Source: Virgibacillus_O xinjiangensis
GTDB lineage: Bacteria > Bacillota > Bacilli > Bacillales > Amphibacillaceae
NCBI RefSeq assembly: GCF_042643145.1
Contig: NZ_JBHRSA010000046.1
Coordinates: forward strand, 1-64,000
DNA: 64,000 nucleotides
Reading direction: 5' to 3'
In this document: in pieces, positions 47,885-56,243 of the stretch
Position numbering within the stretch: position 1 is the first letter of the stretch
Layout of the letters: the number at the start of each line of letters is the position of its first letter
Position numbers and translations under genes: made by a program
Notes under the pieces: generated by a model
Database searches by the model: none
What the model saw: only the letters and a program-made list of their open reading frames with translations
What the model was told of the DNA's origin: nothing

Positions 47885-49305
47885 TCCCTGAATACCCTTA
47901 TGCCTGTATTTCGCTGTTGAAGCCTAACTCCCTTTTCAAGCAGGCTAGCAAGCGTATCCATTTGGCGTGGTGTTATCCGTTCCCCTTTCATGATAAGTGG
48001 AACACCGGGAGGGTAGGGTATCACTGCCTCAGCAGCTATTCTCCCTTCTGCTTCCCGCAAAGATACATCTATATGGGTCAATTGTGTCATTTCTTGATAG
48101 GACAAAGCCAGTTCCTGAATAGGTTCAGAAAAAAACTTTGCTGTATCTATTGTAGCATGTCCTGACTTATTTTTTAATCGTTCGTTGACGCTTTTCACTG
48201 CTTTTCCCAGTTCATCCCATCTACTGAATGGGGCCAAGCCATGTATGAACAAGATTTGATTATGGGTGGCCATCTCTGGATAGATGCCTTCCTTCTCCAG
48301 TAAGCCCATTATTTCCTTTGTAGTAGATGAATGTTTCACGTGTAACGTTATCTTTAACGGGTCTTCATAGTCAGTATCCGGAAGGACGACCCAAGCGTCC
48401 GAAGATGCAAGAAGACCTCTTACTTTCCCTATGCTTTCCATAATAGTCTGTATATCCTGGAATTTTATAGAAGCTAAATATGCCCTGGCCAAATCAAGGG
48501 AAGCCATCAATGGGTAGGAAGGACTGCTTGACTGGATCATTTGCAGATAATATTCAACTCTATCCCTTCTCAAGCGTGAGGATCGCACGTGAAGGTAGGA
48601 AGCCATCGTCATTGCAGGCGCCATCTTATGGGCAGAATGTACAACTGCATCTGCTCCATAATGAAGGGATGAGCAAGGGAAAGGATGCCCTTTCGAGAAA
48701 TGGACCCCATGTGCTTCATCCACCAATACCGGGATATGGTAGGAGTGTGCCAAATCAATCATTTCTTTAATGTTGTAGGTTCTGCCAAAGTAATCAGGGT
48801 ATGTCAGTACAAGAGCTTTTGCCTGCGGGTGTTCTTTTAAAGCTGCCACAAGAGTGGAAGGAGAAGGACTCGTATACCGATCCACCTCTTCATCGAAATC
48901 CGGGGACAAAAATACCGGTTGTGCTCCACTCAATTCCAGTCCATTCATAATCGACTTGTGACTGTTTCGCTGCACTAGCACTTCATCTCCGGCTGAACAA
49001 GCAGCCAAGATCATCGCCAGGTTGCCGGAAGTACTGCCACCTACCAAGAAATAGGTATGATCCGCTTGAAAGTATTCAGCAGCCAATCGCTCCGCCTCAG
49101 CGATCACCCCTTCTGGCGCGTGAAGATCGTCAAGCCCAGGCAGTTCCGTCAGATCCAGTCGAAGAATAGAATCATAATAGGGAATGGCGGAGGGAGATAG
49201 CAATCTGCCATTCTTATGGCCTGGAACATGGAAGGAAACAGGCTGTTCTTGCTGAAATTCCACCAATCTATCAAATAAAGGGGTAAGTTTCTGATCCATA
49301 TACAT
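47881..49305 (-). CDS. yaaO: Orn/Lys/Arg decarboxylase family protein, YaaO-like
   Basis: This PLP-dependent fold-type I decarboxylase acts on a basic amino acid, most likely arginine or lysine; B. subtilis YaaO has the same position. The 474-residue product is the short form of the family. It shows SFHVPGHKNGR near the N-terminus, GGSTSGNLA for cofactor binding, DEAHGVHF, and the Schiff-base lysine K227 in SAHKM. GGAGAG precedes the start. It overlaps tmk. Substrate is inferred only from the family. Confidence 0.9.
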   Translation of the reverse strand: MYMDQKLTPLFDRLVEFQQEQPVSFHVPGHKNGRLLSPSAIPYYDSILRLDLTELPGLDDLHAPEGVIAEAERLAAEYFQADHTYFLVGGSTSGNLAMILAACSAGDEVLVQRNSHKSIMNGLELSGAQPVFLSPDFDEEVDRYTSPSPSTLVAALKEHPQAKALVLTYPDYFGRTYNIKEMIDLAHSYHIPVLVDEAHGVHFSKGHPFPCSSLHYGADAVVHSAHKMAPAMTMASYLHVRSSRLRRDRVEYYLQMIQSSSPSYPLMASLDLARAYLASIKFQDIQTIMESIGKVRGLLASSDAWVVLPDTDYEDPLKITLHVKHSSTTKEIMGLLEKEGIYPEMATHNQILFIHGLAPFSRWDELGKAVKSVNERLKNKSGHATIDTAKFFSEPIQELALSYQEMTQLTHIDVSLREAEGRIAAEAVIPYPPGVPLIMKGERITPRQMDTLASLLEKGVRLQQRNTGIRVFRE

Positions 49306-49350
49306 ACGTACTCTCCGATTCTATAAATATTAATACTATCGTAGATCAGT

Positions 49351-49375
49351 AAAAAAAGCCTTTGCAAGCAAAGAC
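49351..49375 (-). terminator. Terminator after csfB
   Basis: GTCTTTG pairs with CAAAGGC and is followed by seven T on the minus strand, three bases after the csfB stop. Confidence 0.8.
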
Positions 49376-49378
49376 TTT

Positions 49379-49570
49379 TCAGGAATATAGTTTGGGTTTA
49401 CTGATATTTTTCAGTTTCCGTAAGTAATAGTTATACTTTTCTTCTCTTGGCTCGGTGTGTATAATGTTCTTTTCGCACTCCCTACAGATGAACATCGTGT
49501 ACAAGTGAATGCCCATTTCCTTTTCTTCCTCACAAATTCCACACCGTTCGTATTGTTTAGATTGTTCCAT
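49379..49570 (-). CDS. csfB: Anti-sigma-G factor Gin (CsfB)
   Basis: CsfB/Gin blocks sigma-G until engulfment is complete. The 63-residue product has four zinc-binding cysteines (C10, C13, C29, C32) in CGIC and CREC, the conserved MGIHLYTMFI between them, and a C-terminal KLKNISKPKLYS. GGAGG precedes the ATG and a sigma-F-type promoter lies directly upstream. B. subtilis has xpaC and yaaN between csfB and yaaO; here they are missing. Confidence 0.94.
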   Translation of the reverse strand: MEQSKQYERCGICEEEKEMGIHLYTMFICRECEKNIIHTEPREEKYNYYLRKLKNISKPKLYS

Positions 49571-49590
49571 TTCCCCACCTCCATTATCTA

Positions 49591-49620
49591 TATCCTCTCC
49601 AAATTTCCTTATTCTTATAC
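49591..49620 (-). promoter_or_regulatory. Sigma-F-type promoter of csfB
   Basis: GTATA, 15 bases, GGAGAGGATA on the minus strand fits the sigma-F pattern (GYWTA, 15-16 bases, GGNRANAMTR) with one mismatch. csfB is a known sigma-F gene. The predicted leader is very short, about 14 bases. Confidence 0.7.
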
Positions 49621-49882
49621 AAGGAAACTATGAAACTTTATATCTGTACTCTGTTTTAGCAAAACTACCAGAGTTGAAGTTTGGTGTGGAAATATAGAAT
49701 CGCAGGAAGAGGAGAAAGGAATATACAAGGATACACATTTATTTCCCGGAAAATATACAGATACTGTCTATAGGAGGTGGGTCCAGCGGTGTTCATAGGG
49801 AGCCCTGTGGTGACTACAGTCGATAGATTGATCTGAGGGAACCCGCATGGCCATTGAACGGATTCCCTATCAAGCGTCCTTC
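49621..49882. other. Intergenic region with inverted repeats, no recognised gene
   Basis: No convincing protein or RNA gene was found between csfB and bofA. The region contains GGGAATCCG...CGGGTTCCC (about 49837-49867), a short CTGT...ACAG hairpin, and an imperfect palindrome around 49754-49772 (TATACAG...CTATA). B. subtilis carries the rrnA operon at this place. It could hold a bofA terminator or a small RNA, which I cannot show. Confidence 0.4.
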
Positions 49883-50149
49883 CTATGGAATCAAAAAAAT
49901 CTGCATGGCAGCAAGGGAGGCAAGGCCAAATACTCCAAGAATCCCAGAAACTGCTACTGTAAAGACATTAATAGGTATATGCAGTCCGATAGCCCCTCCG
50001 AACACATTAAAGAAAAAAAGAAATAAGATGCCGATTCCAAGCTTCACTGTAGCTTGTCCGATAAAACGCATAGGTTTTGCTGGTGCTCCTACTACCAAAA
50101 GCAGAACAATCAATCCAATCATTATCGTAATTACCATGGTAGAACTCAT
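49883..50149 (-). CDS. bofA: Sigma-K processing inhibitor BofA
   Basis: BofA is an integral membrane protein that holds the protease SpoIVFB inactive until the forespore signal arrives. The 88-residue product is very hydrophobic, with helices at about 5-22 and 36-60, the conserved GAPAKPMRFIGQATVKLGIG, and a re-entrant C-terminal region GIHIP-like here as GLHIPINVFTVAVSGILGV. AAAGGA precedes the ATG. It follows yaaL as in B. subtilis. Confidence 0.94.
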   Translation of the reverse strand: MSSTMVITIMIGLIVLLLVVGAPAKPMRFIGQATVKLGIGILFLFFFNVFGGAIGLHIPINVFTVAVSGILGVFGLASLAAMQIFLIP

Positions 50150-50284
50150 ACTGATCAGTCCTTTCCTTCATCACCCTTTATATTACATATGAACGGCTGG
50201 GAAGAAAAAGAACCGGAATGAAGTCAAAAAGACAAGAGATCCTTAGGATTCCCTTGCCTTTCATATGCCTGCTCATTCAGCTTA

Positions 50285-50497
50285 TCATAATTTCATCGCA
50301 CTCATCTTACGGTGCCTGGCCTCGCGAAGCAAGAACATGTATCTTGCCCGTGCAAGAACAGCCAGCTGCTGACTGTTGCAGGAAGATTCCATACTTCTTT
50401 CTACCATGGACTCTATTTCTTTCCATTCCCTTTCCACAGCAAAAATGGCATCAAGCAGCTGCCCGTCCACATCCTTTTTCTTTACTTTCTTCCCCAT
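50285..50497 (-). CDS. yaaL: DUF2508 family protein, YaaL-like
   Basis: The 70-residue product is basic at the N-terminus (MGKKVKKKDVDGQLL) and mostly helical, with the family pattern VEREWKEIESMVERSME and ARYMFLLREARHRK. Function is unknown. The ATG chosen has GGGTGA five bases upstream; a GTG three codons earlier has none. It lies 16 bases after recR, between recR and bofA, the same order as in B. subtilis. Confidence 0.88.
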   Translation of the reverse strand: MGKKVKKKDVDGQLLDAIFAVEREWKEIESMVERSMESSCNSQQLAVLARARYMFLLREARHRKMSAMKL

Positions 50498-50513
50498 ACG
50501 CTTCACCCGGTTT

Positions 50514-51110
50514 CTATAAATCTCTTCTGCCTTCCAAGGCTTTGGACAGCGTCACTTCATCGGCATACTCCAGGTCTCCGCCTACAGGCAGGCCATGTGC
50601 AATTCTTGAGGTCTTAATTCCAGAAGGTTTCACCAGCCGGGAAATATACATGGCCGTCGCCTCTCCTTCGATATTAGGATTAGTAGCCAGAATGATTTCT
50701 TCTACTTCTTCCTCCTTCAGGCGATGGATCAAGTCAGGCACATTGATGTCCTCCGGCCCAATACCATCCATCGGTGAAATCGCACCATGAAGGACATGAT
50801 ATTTCCCATGATATTCCTTCATTTTTTCCATGGCGATGACATCTTTGGGATCTTGTACCACACAGATGATGGAACTATCCCTGGAAGTATCAGAACAGAT
50901 AGAGCATGGGTCCTGATCGGTAATATGGCCGCAAATGGAACAGTGTGTCAGCTCACGCTTGGCGTTTACCAAAGCATTTGCAAAGTCCATCACTTCATCT
51001 TCCTTCATATTCAACACAAAAAAAGCCAGACGGACCGCGGTTTTCGGCCCTATCCCCGGCAATTTTGTAAAACTGTCAATCAGTTTAGATATCGGTTCTG
51101 GATAATACAT
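50514..51110 (-). CDS. recR: Recombination protein RecR
   Basis: RecR acts with RecO (and RecF) to load RecA at gaps. The 198-residue protein has a helix-hairpin-helix (LPGIGPKTAVRLAFFVL), a four-cysteine zinc motif (CSICGHITDQDPCSIC), a Toprim domain with ATNPNIEGEATAMYI, and a C-terminal Walker B-like region. GGGAGG lies seven bases before the ATG chosen. It is part of dnaX-ebfC-recR. Confidence 0.96.
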   Translation of the reverse strand: MYYPEPISKLIDSFTKLPGIGPKTAVRLAFFVLNMKEDEVMDFANALVNAKRELTHCSICGHITDQDPCSICSDTSRDSSIICVVQDPKDVIAMEKMKEYHGKYHVLHGAISPMDGIGPEDINVPDLIHRLKEEEVEEIILATNPNIEGEATAMYISRLVKPSGIKTSRIAHGLPVGGDLEYADEVTLSKALEGRRDL

Positions 51111-51128
51111 ATGCATGCCTCCCAGGTA

Positions 51129-51443
51129 TTAGAACATTCCAGGCATGTTCATCCCTTTGGTGAATTCTCCCATTGTTTCGTTTGTTTTCTCATCGATTTG
51201 GCTGATTACATCATTGGTTGCAGCAAGGATAAGATCTTGCAGCATATCAATATCATCCGGGTCTACAACTTCCTCTTTGATTTGAACATCTGTTATTTCC
51301 TTTTTCCCATTGGCAGTCACGGTAACCATTCCACCGCCAGCACTTGCTTCAAAACTCATTTCATGCAACTCGTCCTGCGCTTTCATCATTTTCTTCTGCA
51401 TCTTCTGCATTTGTTTCATCATGTTATTCATATTTCCCTTCAT
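51129..51443 (-). CDS. ebfC: Nucleoid-associated protein, YbaB/EbfC family
   Basis: This small protein (B. subtilis YaaK) forms dimers that bind DNA. The 104-residue product has a methionine-rich helical N-terminus (MNNMMKQMQKMQKKMMKAQ), then VTVTANGKKEITDVQI and DLILAATNDVISQ. AAGGAGG precedes the ATG; the frame opens 18 codons earlier without a ribosome-binding site. It sits between dnaX and recR. Confidence 0.94.
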   Translation of the reverse strand: MKGNMNNMMKQMQKMQKKMMKAQDELHEMSFEASAGGGMVTVTANGKKEITDVQIKEEVVDPDDIDMLQDLILAATNDVISQIDEKTNETMGEFTKGMNMPGMF

Positions 51444-51517
51444 GGAAATACCTCCTTGGATATAATGGTATTGATGGTATATGAACCCCTCCGGCATTTA
51501 CTACCGGGGAACTGTTC

Positions 51518-53203
51518 TTAGTCATGAACCTCCAGCAAATCATCACCGACCAGTTTCCTCGCTTCCTCCACAAAAGGATCAGGTTTATCTGCCTGGTCAG
51601 GCTCTGTTTTTTCCTGGTTGTTGATATATTCTGAGCGGACCTCTTTCCAATCATTTTCCGGGATCGGTATGATGGTGATCTCCTTGCTCATGACAGCAGC
51701 TAGCACAGACTCTATGGTTTCCCTGTTATCTAGGAACAGGGAACAGTGAATCTCATATTTGAATGCCACCACGACTGCTTTTTCAGACGCGGCAGCAGGT
51801 TTGCTGTCCTGTATGGTTGCGTGTGCCGGAGCATTGGTCGTCTTCAACCGATTCAGGAAATTCGCCCACTGGCTTTGTATGTTCTTCAATTCTTGCTTCT
51901 GCGCTTCCTTCAACACATCCCTGATTCTTTCATATGGAATCTTATAGGTGGTCTTCATCGACCTGGAAGGTTGCCTGCGCTGTTCTCTTTGGGGGGCTGG
52001 CTGTGTACTGACCACTGGGTTTTCTTTCAGCATATTTAATTCTTTTTCCAATTGTGCCATCTTATTCGTCAATCTGCTGACAGCCTCTGCGTCTTCCACT
52101 CCATCGGTTTGGCTTTTCTGATAGCGGTTGGTAATCGTCAGGATTGCAATTTCAATGAAGACTTTGGGGCTGTTGGTCCACTTTATTTCCTGCTGGCATT
52201 GATTCAGTTGCATGATTGCTTCCTGAACCCACTCGGCGGTGACTGCAGAGGAAAGGGATTGGAAACTTTCATCGACCCTGGCTCTTTCCAACAGACTTCC
52301 AAGTGATGGGGCACTTTTATATAGCAGTAAATCCCTCATGAAATATATCAGATCATATACAAACCTGGCGGGATCCTTCCCTCGCTGAATCAAATCATCC
52401 AGCAGTGTAAGGGCCTTCTGTACATCCTTTCCCTGCATTGCCTGTACAATATCAGTAAGGATTGCCTGGGATACTCCCCCGGTGACTGCCAAAACATCTT
52501 CCAACCCGACCGTATCTTCACTGTAGGATATAGCCTGGTCTAGTATGCTCAAAGCATCCCGCATTCCGCCTTCTGCTGCTAATGCCACAGTCTCCAAAGC
52601 TTCATCGGAAACAGTGATATCTTCAGCGGCAAGAATGGTTTTCATTCGTTCCACTATTGCCTGATTGGAAATCGGCTTGAAGTCAAAGCGCTGGCATCTG
52701 GAAAGGATTGTTAGCGGTATTTTATGCGGCTCTGTTGTAGCCAAGATGAACACGACATGTGCAGGTGGTTCCTCCAACGTCTTGAGTAGGGCATTGAAGG
52801 CATTCACAGAGATCATGTGCACTTCATCAATGATATAGACTTTGTAAGGCACAGAACTGGAGGCATACTTCACTTTATCTCGAATTTCCCGTATATCATC
52901 AACACTGGTGTTGGAAGCCGCGTCGATTTCAATAACATCAGATATTGAACCATCCTGGATTCCACGGCAGGCAGGACATTCATTACATGGTTCCTTCACA
53001 GGTCCTTGCTGACAGTTGATGGTTTTCGCAAAAATTTTCGCAGCACTGGTTTTCCCGGTTCCTCTCGGTCCGGAGAACAGATAGGCATGTGAAAACTTCT
53101 CCTGCACAATCGCATTCTGGAGCGTTCGCGTTATATGGGTTTGGCCGACAACGTCCTGGAAATTCCTGGGACGCCATACACGGTATAGTGCCTGATAGCT
53201 CAT
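51518..53203 (-). CDS. dnaX: DNA polymerase III subunits gamma/tau
   Basis: DnaX is the ATPase of the clamp loader. The 561-residue protein has Walker A GPRGTGKTSAAKIFAK, a zinc module with CNECPAC, Walker B IDEVHM, sensor 1 ATTEPHKIP and SRCQRFDFKPI, then the DnaB- and alpha-binding C-terminal part with a coiled coil near 380-400. The start MSYQALYRVWRP matches the family and has GAGGGG upstream. A sigma-A promoter lies 30-60 bases ahead. Confidence 0.97.
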   Translation of the reverse strand: MSYQALYRVWRPRNFQDVVGQTHITRTLQNAIVQEKFSHAYLFSGPRGTGKTSAAKIFAKTINCQQGPVKEPCNECPACRGIQDGSISDVIEIDAASNTSVDDIREIRDKVKYASSSVPYKVYIIDEVHMISVNAFNALLKTLEEPPAHVVFILATTEPHKIPLTILSRCQRFDFKPISNQAIVERMKTILAAEDITVSDEALETVALAAEGGMRDALSILDQAISYSEDTVGLEDVLAVTGGVSQAILTDIVQAMQGKDVQKALTLLDDLIQRGKDPARFVYDLIYFMRDLLLYKSAPSLGSLLERARVDESFQSLSSAVTAEWVQEAIMQLNQCQQEIKWTNSPKVFIEIAILTITNRYQKSQTDGVEDAEAVSRLTNKMAQLEKELNMLKENPVVSTQPAPQREQRRQPSRSMKTTYKIPYERIRDVLKEAQKQELKNIQSQWANFLNRLKTTNAPAHATIQDSKPAAASEKAVVVAFKYEIHCSLFLDNRETIESVLAAVMSKEITIIPIPENDWKEVRSEYINNQEKTEPDQADKPDPFVEEARKLVGDDLLEVHD

Positions 53204-53234
53204 AGTCAAATATCCCCTCTATAATCTCCTTCTA

Positions 53235-53264
53235 ATTATACCCGATTTACATGGTCGGTGTGAA
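53235..53264 (-). promoter_or_regulatory. dnaX promoter
   Basis: TTCACA, 18 bases, TATAAT on the minus strand, about 32 bases before dnaX. The -10 is perfect. Confidence 0.65.
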
Positions 53265-53365
53265 CCTTGGAGAGTGAAACATTGAGGAAAGTTCTCTAAC
53301 GCGCAATCTGATTGACCGTCAAGACAAAAGAGTCATAGAACCTCTACCATCCCCCGCTTTTACAC

Positions 53366-53397
53366 AAAAACCCCCTGCCAACTAACTTGGCAGGGGG
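53366..53397 (-). terminator. Terminator of the SRP RNA gene
   Basis: CCCCCTGCCA pairs with TGGCAGGGGG and is followed by five T on the minus strand. Confidence 0.9.
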
Positions 53398-53409
53398 TTC
53401 CTAATATGT

Positions 53410-53682
53410 ATACCGTGCACCCATCTTTGATGCACCGGCCCTATGCGTTACTTAAGTTCATGGCTCAGCCCAGGCTTCCCCGCGGCACACGGGAATGACC
53501 ACTTACTGCTGCTTCCTTCCGGACCTGACAGGATTCATGGGTTCCCATTGCGCAGGACCTGAACGTCAACACCACTCCCTTAAGGCAGGCCATAAAACCG
53601 GCGCACCTCGGATGGGAATTCGGCCTCGCTATAGCGGATTGCGAGTACAGGGCACCGCTACCTCCCCGCTTAGCACGGTATT
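53410..53682 (-). ncRNA. scr: Signal recognition particle RNA (scRNA, large Bacillus type)
   Basis: The minus strand has the conserved SRP domain IV core, GTCAGGTCCGGAAGGAAGCA, and the 5' region CCGTGCTAAGCGGGGAGGTA that pairs with GTGCACGG at the 3' end. At about 270 bases it is the long Bacillus form with the Alu domain. It guides Ffh-dependent insertion of membrane and secreted proteins. It lies between dnaX and tadA as in B. subtilis. Ends are estimated from the closing stem. Confidence 0.95.
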
Positions 53683-53686
53683 ACTC

Positions 53687-53715
53687 ATTATACATAGTTA
53701 TGTACCTGAATGCAA
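53687..53715 (-). promoter_or_regulatory. Promoter of the SRP RNA gene
   Basis: TTGCAT, 17 bases, TATAAT on the minus strand, ending about six bases before the RNA 5' end. Confidence 0.8.
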
Positions 53716-53748
53716 CACTTCCCAATTGGTAAATTATGCAATCCATGC

Positions 53749-54213
53749 TTAAGAATCTTTCTTTCTCCTCCTTAAATTGCGAAAAAAGGTGCGCAGCAGG
53801 TCTCCGCAGGTTTCCTCCATGATCCCGCTTACCACTTCCACTTGGTGATTGAACCTCTCTTCCTGAAACAGGTCCATCAGAGTCCCGCCACATCCAGCTT
53901 TCGGATCAGGAGCTCCATACACTACCCGCTTCATTCTTGATTGGACAATGGCCCCCGCGCACATAGGACAGGGTTCCAGCGTCACATAGAGCGTGCAATC
54001 TTCCAGTCTCCAGCTGCCCAAACGCTCATTTGCCGCTTGGATAGCAATCAATTCAGCGTGGGACAAAGTCTGTTGGGATGTTTCGCGGATATTGTAGCCA
54101 CTGCCAACCACTTCACCTTTGTGAATCACCACTGCACCGATAGGCACTTCCTCAATTGCTCCGGCTTTCTCTGCTTCTGCGAGAGCAAGTTTCATATATT
54201 TTTCATCACACAT
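53749..54213 (-). CDS. tadA: tRNA(adenine-34) deaminase
   Basis: TadA converts wobble adenosine to inosine in tRNA-Arg(ACG). The 154-residue zinc deaminase has HAE at 52-54 (ligand and catalytic Glu) and PCPMC with C82 and C85, plus GALDPKAG-type loop here as GAPDPKAG. The basic C-terminal tail RNLRRRKKD is usual. It lies just upstream of the SRP RNA gene on the same strand. Confidence 0.96.
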   Translation of the reverse strand: MCDEKYMKLALAEAEKAGAIEEVPIGAVVIHKGEVVGSGYNIRETSQQTLSHAELIAIQAANERLGSWRLEDCTLYVTLEPCPMCAGAIVQSRMKRVVYGAPDPKAGCGGTLMDLFQEERFNHQVEVVSGIMEETCGDLLRTFFRNLRRRKKDS

Positions 54214-54300
54214 GCAAATCCCTACATTTCTAAAAGGTTTTAAATATCTTAAACAGGATATAATTCACTTATAAGCTACTATTATAAAGGAGCCGAAAAG

Positions 54301-54843
54301 ATGGACCAATCCTTATCGAATACTGCCGTTTTATTTGTGGACGTCATCAACAATTTCGACTTTGATGGGGGAGAAGACTTGTTAGCCCATACCAATGAAA
54401 TTCTGCCACATATGAAAAATTTGCGGGATTTCGCTAAGAAAGAGAAACTTCCTACCATCTATGTTAATGACCATTATGGCTTGTGGCAAGCTGATTTCAA
54501 TAAAATCATTGATTTTTGCAAGCACCAGGGGAATAAGCATATTATTGACACGATGAAACCCGACCATAACGACTATTTTCTGATCAAGCCCCAGCATTCC
54601 GCCTTTTTCCAGACACCTTTGCAATCATTGTTGAGCGAGTTGGAATGCAATCGGCTTATCGTTTCGGGTATAGCCGGGGACATATGTATTCTGTTTACGG
54701 CAAAAGATGCATATATGTACGGGTTTGATATGCGCGTTCCAGAGAATTGTATGGCTTCAGAGAAAAAAGAAGGCAATGATTATGCGCTTTACCTCATGCG
54801 TACGGTTATGAAAACGGATATTACTCCCTTTAAGAAAGCATAA
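54301..54843 (+). CDS. yaaI: Isochorismatase-family cysteine hydrolase, YaaI-like
   Basis: The 180-residue product has the isochorismatase fold with the likely catalytic triad D14 (LFVDVIN), K96 (IKPQHSAF) and C129 (SGIAGDICI). Members hydrolyse isochorismate, nicotinamide or other small amides or ethers; the substrate here is not known. AAGGAG precedes the ATG. In B. subtilis yaaI lies between yaaH and tadA, the same setting. It is divergent from tadA and 54 bases before the GH18 gene. Confidence 0.9.
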   Translation: MDQSLSNTAVLFVDVINNFDFDGGEDLLAHTNEILPHMKNLRDFAKKEKLPTIYVNDHYGLWQADFNKIIDFCKHQGNKHIIDTMKPDHNDYFLIKPQHSAFFQTPLQSLLSELECNRLIVSGIAGDICILFTAKDAYMYGFDMRVPENCMASEKKEGNDYALYLMRTVMKTDITPFKKA

Positions 54844-54866
54844 CAGATGGACTCCCTTCATAACGT
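54838..54866 (+). promoter_or_regulatory. Candidate sigma-E promoter of the spore lytic enzyme gene
   Basis: CATAACGT matches the sigma-E -10 pattern CATANNNT, with GCATAAC 14 bases upstream as a possible -35. The B. subtilis homologue yaaH is a sigma-E gene. The -35 match is partial. Confidence 0.5.
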
Positions 54867-54897
54867 GTAAATAGTACATGTAAAGGAGGGAGATTCT

Positions 54898-56184
54898 ATG
54901 CAGATCCACGTGGTACAGCCGGGGGATACGGTCTTTCAGATTGCCAATACATACAACACAGCCCCACAAAACCTCATTGATATCAATGAATTGGATGCAC
55001 CCGACCAGCTGGTCGTCGGCCAGGCTCTCGTCGTTCCGATTATTGGCGGCTTTCATACGGTTCAGCCTGGAGAGAGTCTTTATTCTATTTCCCAACGATT
55101 TGGCATCTCCTATCAAGAATTAGCTCGCTATAATAATATCCAGCCCGAGAATGTACTTCCTGTAGGTCTTCGCTTGTATATTCCATCCCAACCGAAAAGA
55201 GAGGTTACCTCTAAAGCTTATATTGAACCAATGGGGGACGAGGTCTCCCAAACGCTGGAGAACGCAGCAAGGAAACACTCTCCATATCTGACGTACCTGG
55301 CTCATTTCAGTTTTAACGTGAATAGGGATGGAACACTCTCCGCACCTCCAGCAGGTAATATCCCACAAATAGCAGAGGAAAATGACACAGCCTTGACAAT
55401 GGTCATCACTAATTTGGAGGAAGGGTCTTTCAGTCCAGAACTGGGCCACATCATCGTGACGGTCCAGGCTGTTCAAAATACTCTATTGGATGAGATCGTC
55501 AATACTGCAGTCTCCGGCGGATATACAGATGTCCATTTCGATTTGGAATTCCTGCCTCCCGAGGACAGGGAAGCATACAACAATTTTCTCCGGAATGCTA
55601 AACAGCGCTTATCTGATGCAGGCCTCCTGATGTCTACAGCCCTTGCACCGAAAATCAGTGCCGAACAAGAGGGGGCACCCTATGAAGCACATGATTATGC
55701 CGCTCATGGGGAAATCGCCGATTTTGTCGTACTGATGACGTATGAATGGGGGTACAGTTACGGACCGGCCATGGCGGTCTCTCCAATCAATGAAGTCCGG
55801 AGGGTAGTGGAATATGCTCTGACAGAAATGCCTGCAGAAAAAATTCTGCTCGGCCAGAATTTGTACGGCTATGATTGGACTCTTCCATTTGTAGAGGGGG
55901 GAGAGGCAGCAGAGGCATTAAGCCCTCAGCAGGCAGTTGCTTTGGCTAGAGAAAGGCAGGTTGCTATACAATATGACCAAACAGCGCAAGCCCCTTTCTT
56001 TTTCTACACAGATGACGAAGGGAACAGGCATGAGGTCTGGTTTGAAGATGCTAGGTCCATCCAGGCTAAGTTTGATTTGATTAAAGAGTTGAATTTATTG
56101 GGAATTGCTTATTGGAAATTGGGATTGGCCTTTCCACAGAACTGGGCACTTCTTGATGATAACTTCACCATCACGAAAGTATGA
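54898..56184 (+). CDS. sleL: Spore cortex-lytic N-acetylglucosaminidase, LysM-LysM-GH18 (SleL/YaaH)
   Basis: SleL-type enzymes sit in the spore coat/cortex and cut cortex fragments during germination. The 428-residue protein has two N-terminal LysM domains (about 2-47 with VVQPGDTVFQIA, and 51-96 with TVQPGESLYSIS) and a GH18 barrel from about 105 with the catalytic segment YTDVHFDLEFLPPE. There is no signal peptide, as in SleL. AGGAGGG lies before the ATG. B. subtilis yaaH has the same place. Confidence 0.93.
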   Translation: MQIHVVQPGDTVFQIANTYNTAPQNLIDINELDAPDQLVVGQALVVPIIGGFHTVQPGESLYSISQRFGISYQELARYNNIQPENVLPVGLRLYIPSQPKREVTSKAYIEPMGDEVSQTLENAARKHSPYLTYLAHFSFNVNRDGTLSAPPAGNIPQIAEENDTALTMVITNLEEGSFSPELGHIIVTVQAVQNTLLDEIVNTAVSGGYTDVHFDLEFLPPEDREAYNNFLRNAKQRLSDAGLLMSTALAPKISAEQEGAPYEAHDYAAHGEIADFVVLMTYEWGYSYGPAMAVSPINEVRRVVEYALTEMPAEKILLGQNLYGYDWTLPFVEGGEAAEALSPQQAVALARERQVAIQYDQTAQAPFFFYTDDEGNRHEVWFEDARSIQAKFDLIKELNLLGIAYWKLGLAFPQNWALLDDNFTITKV

Positions 56185-56201
56185 TAAAAACTGTCTAAAA
56201 T

Positions 56202-56239
56202 AAAAAGTCTGCCACCGATAGGACGTGGCAGACTTTTTT
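56202..56239. terminator. Bidirectional terminator between sleL and the DJ-1/PfpI gene
   Basis: AAGTCTGCCAC pairs with GTGGCAGACTT, with a T run on the plus side and an A run on the minus side, so both convergent genes may end here. Confidence 0.87.
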
Positions 56240-56243
56240 CTAT

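Noticed and set aside
49854..50192. A 112-codon plus-strand frame opposite bofA
   Set aside because: It mirrors bofA, a conserved gene, and encodes a basic protein without a known pattern.
50787..51521. A 244-codon frame opposite recR, ebfC and the end of dnaX
   Set aside because: It spans the antisense of three conserved genes and has a low-complexity His/Phe-rich product, typical of a shadow frame.
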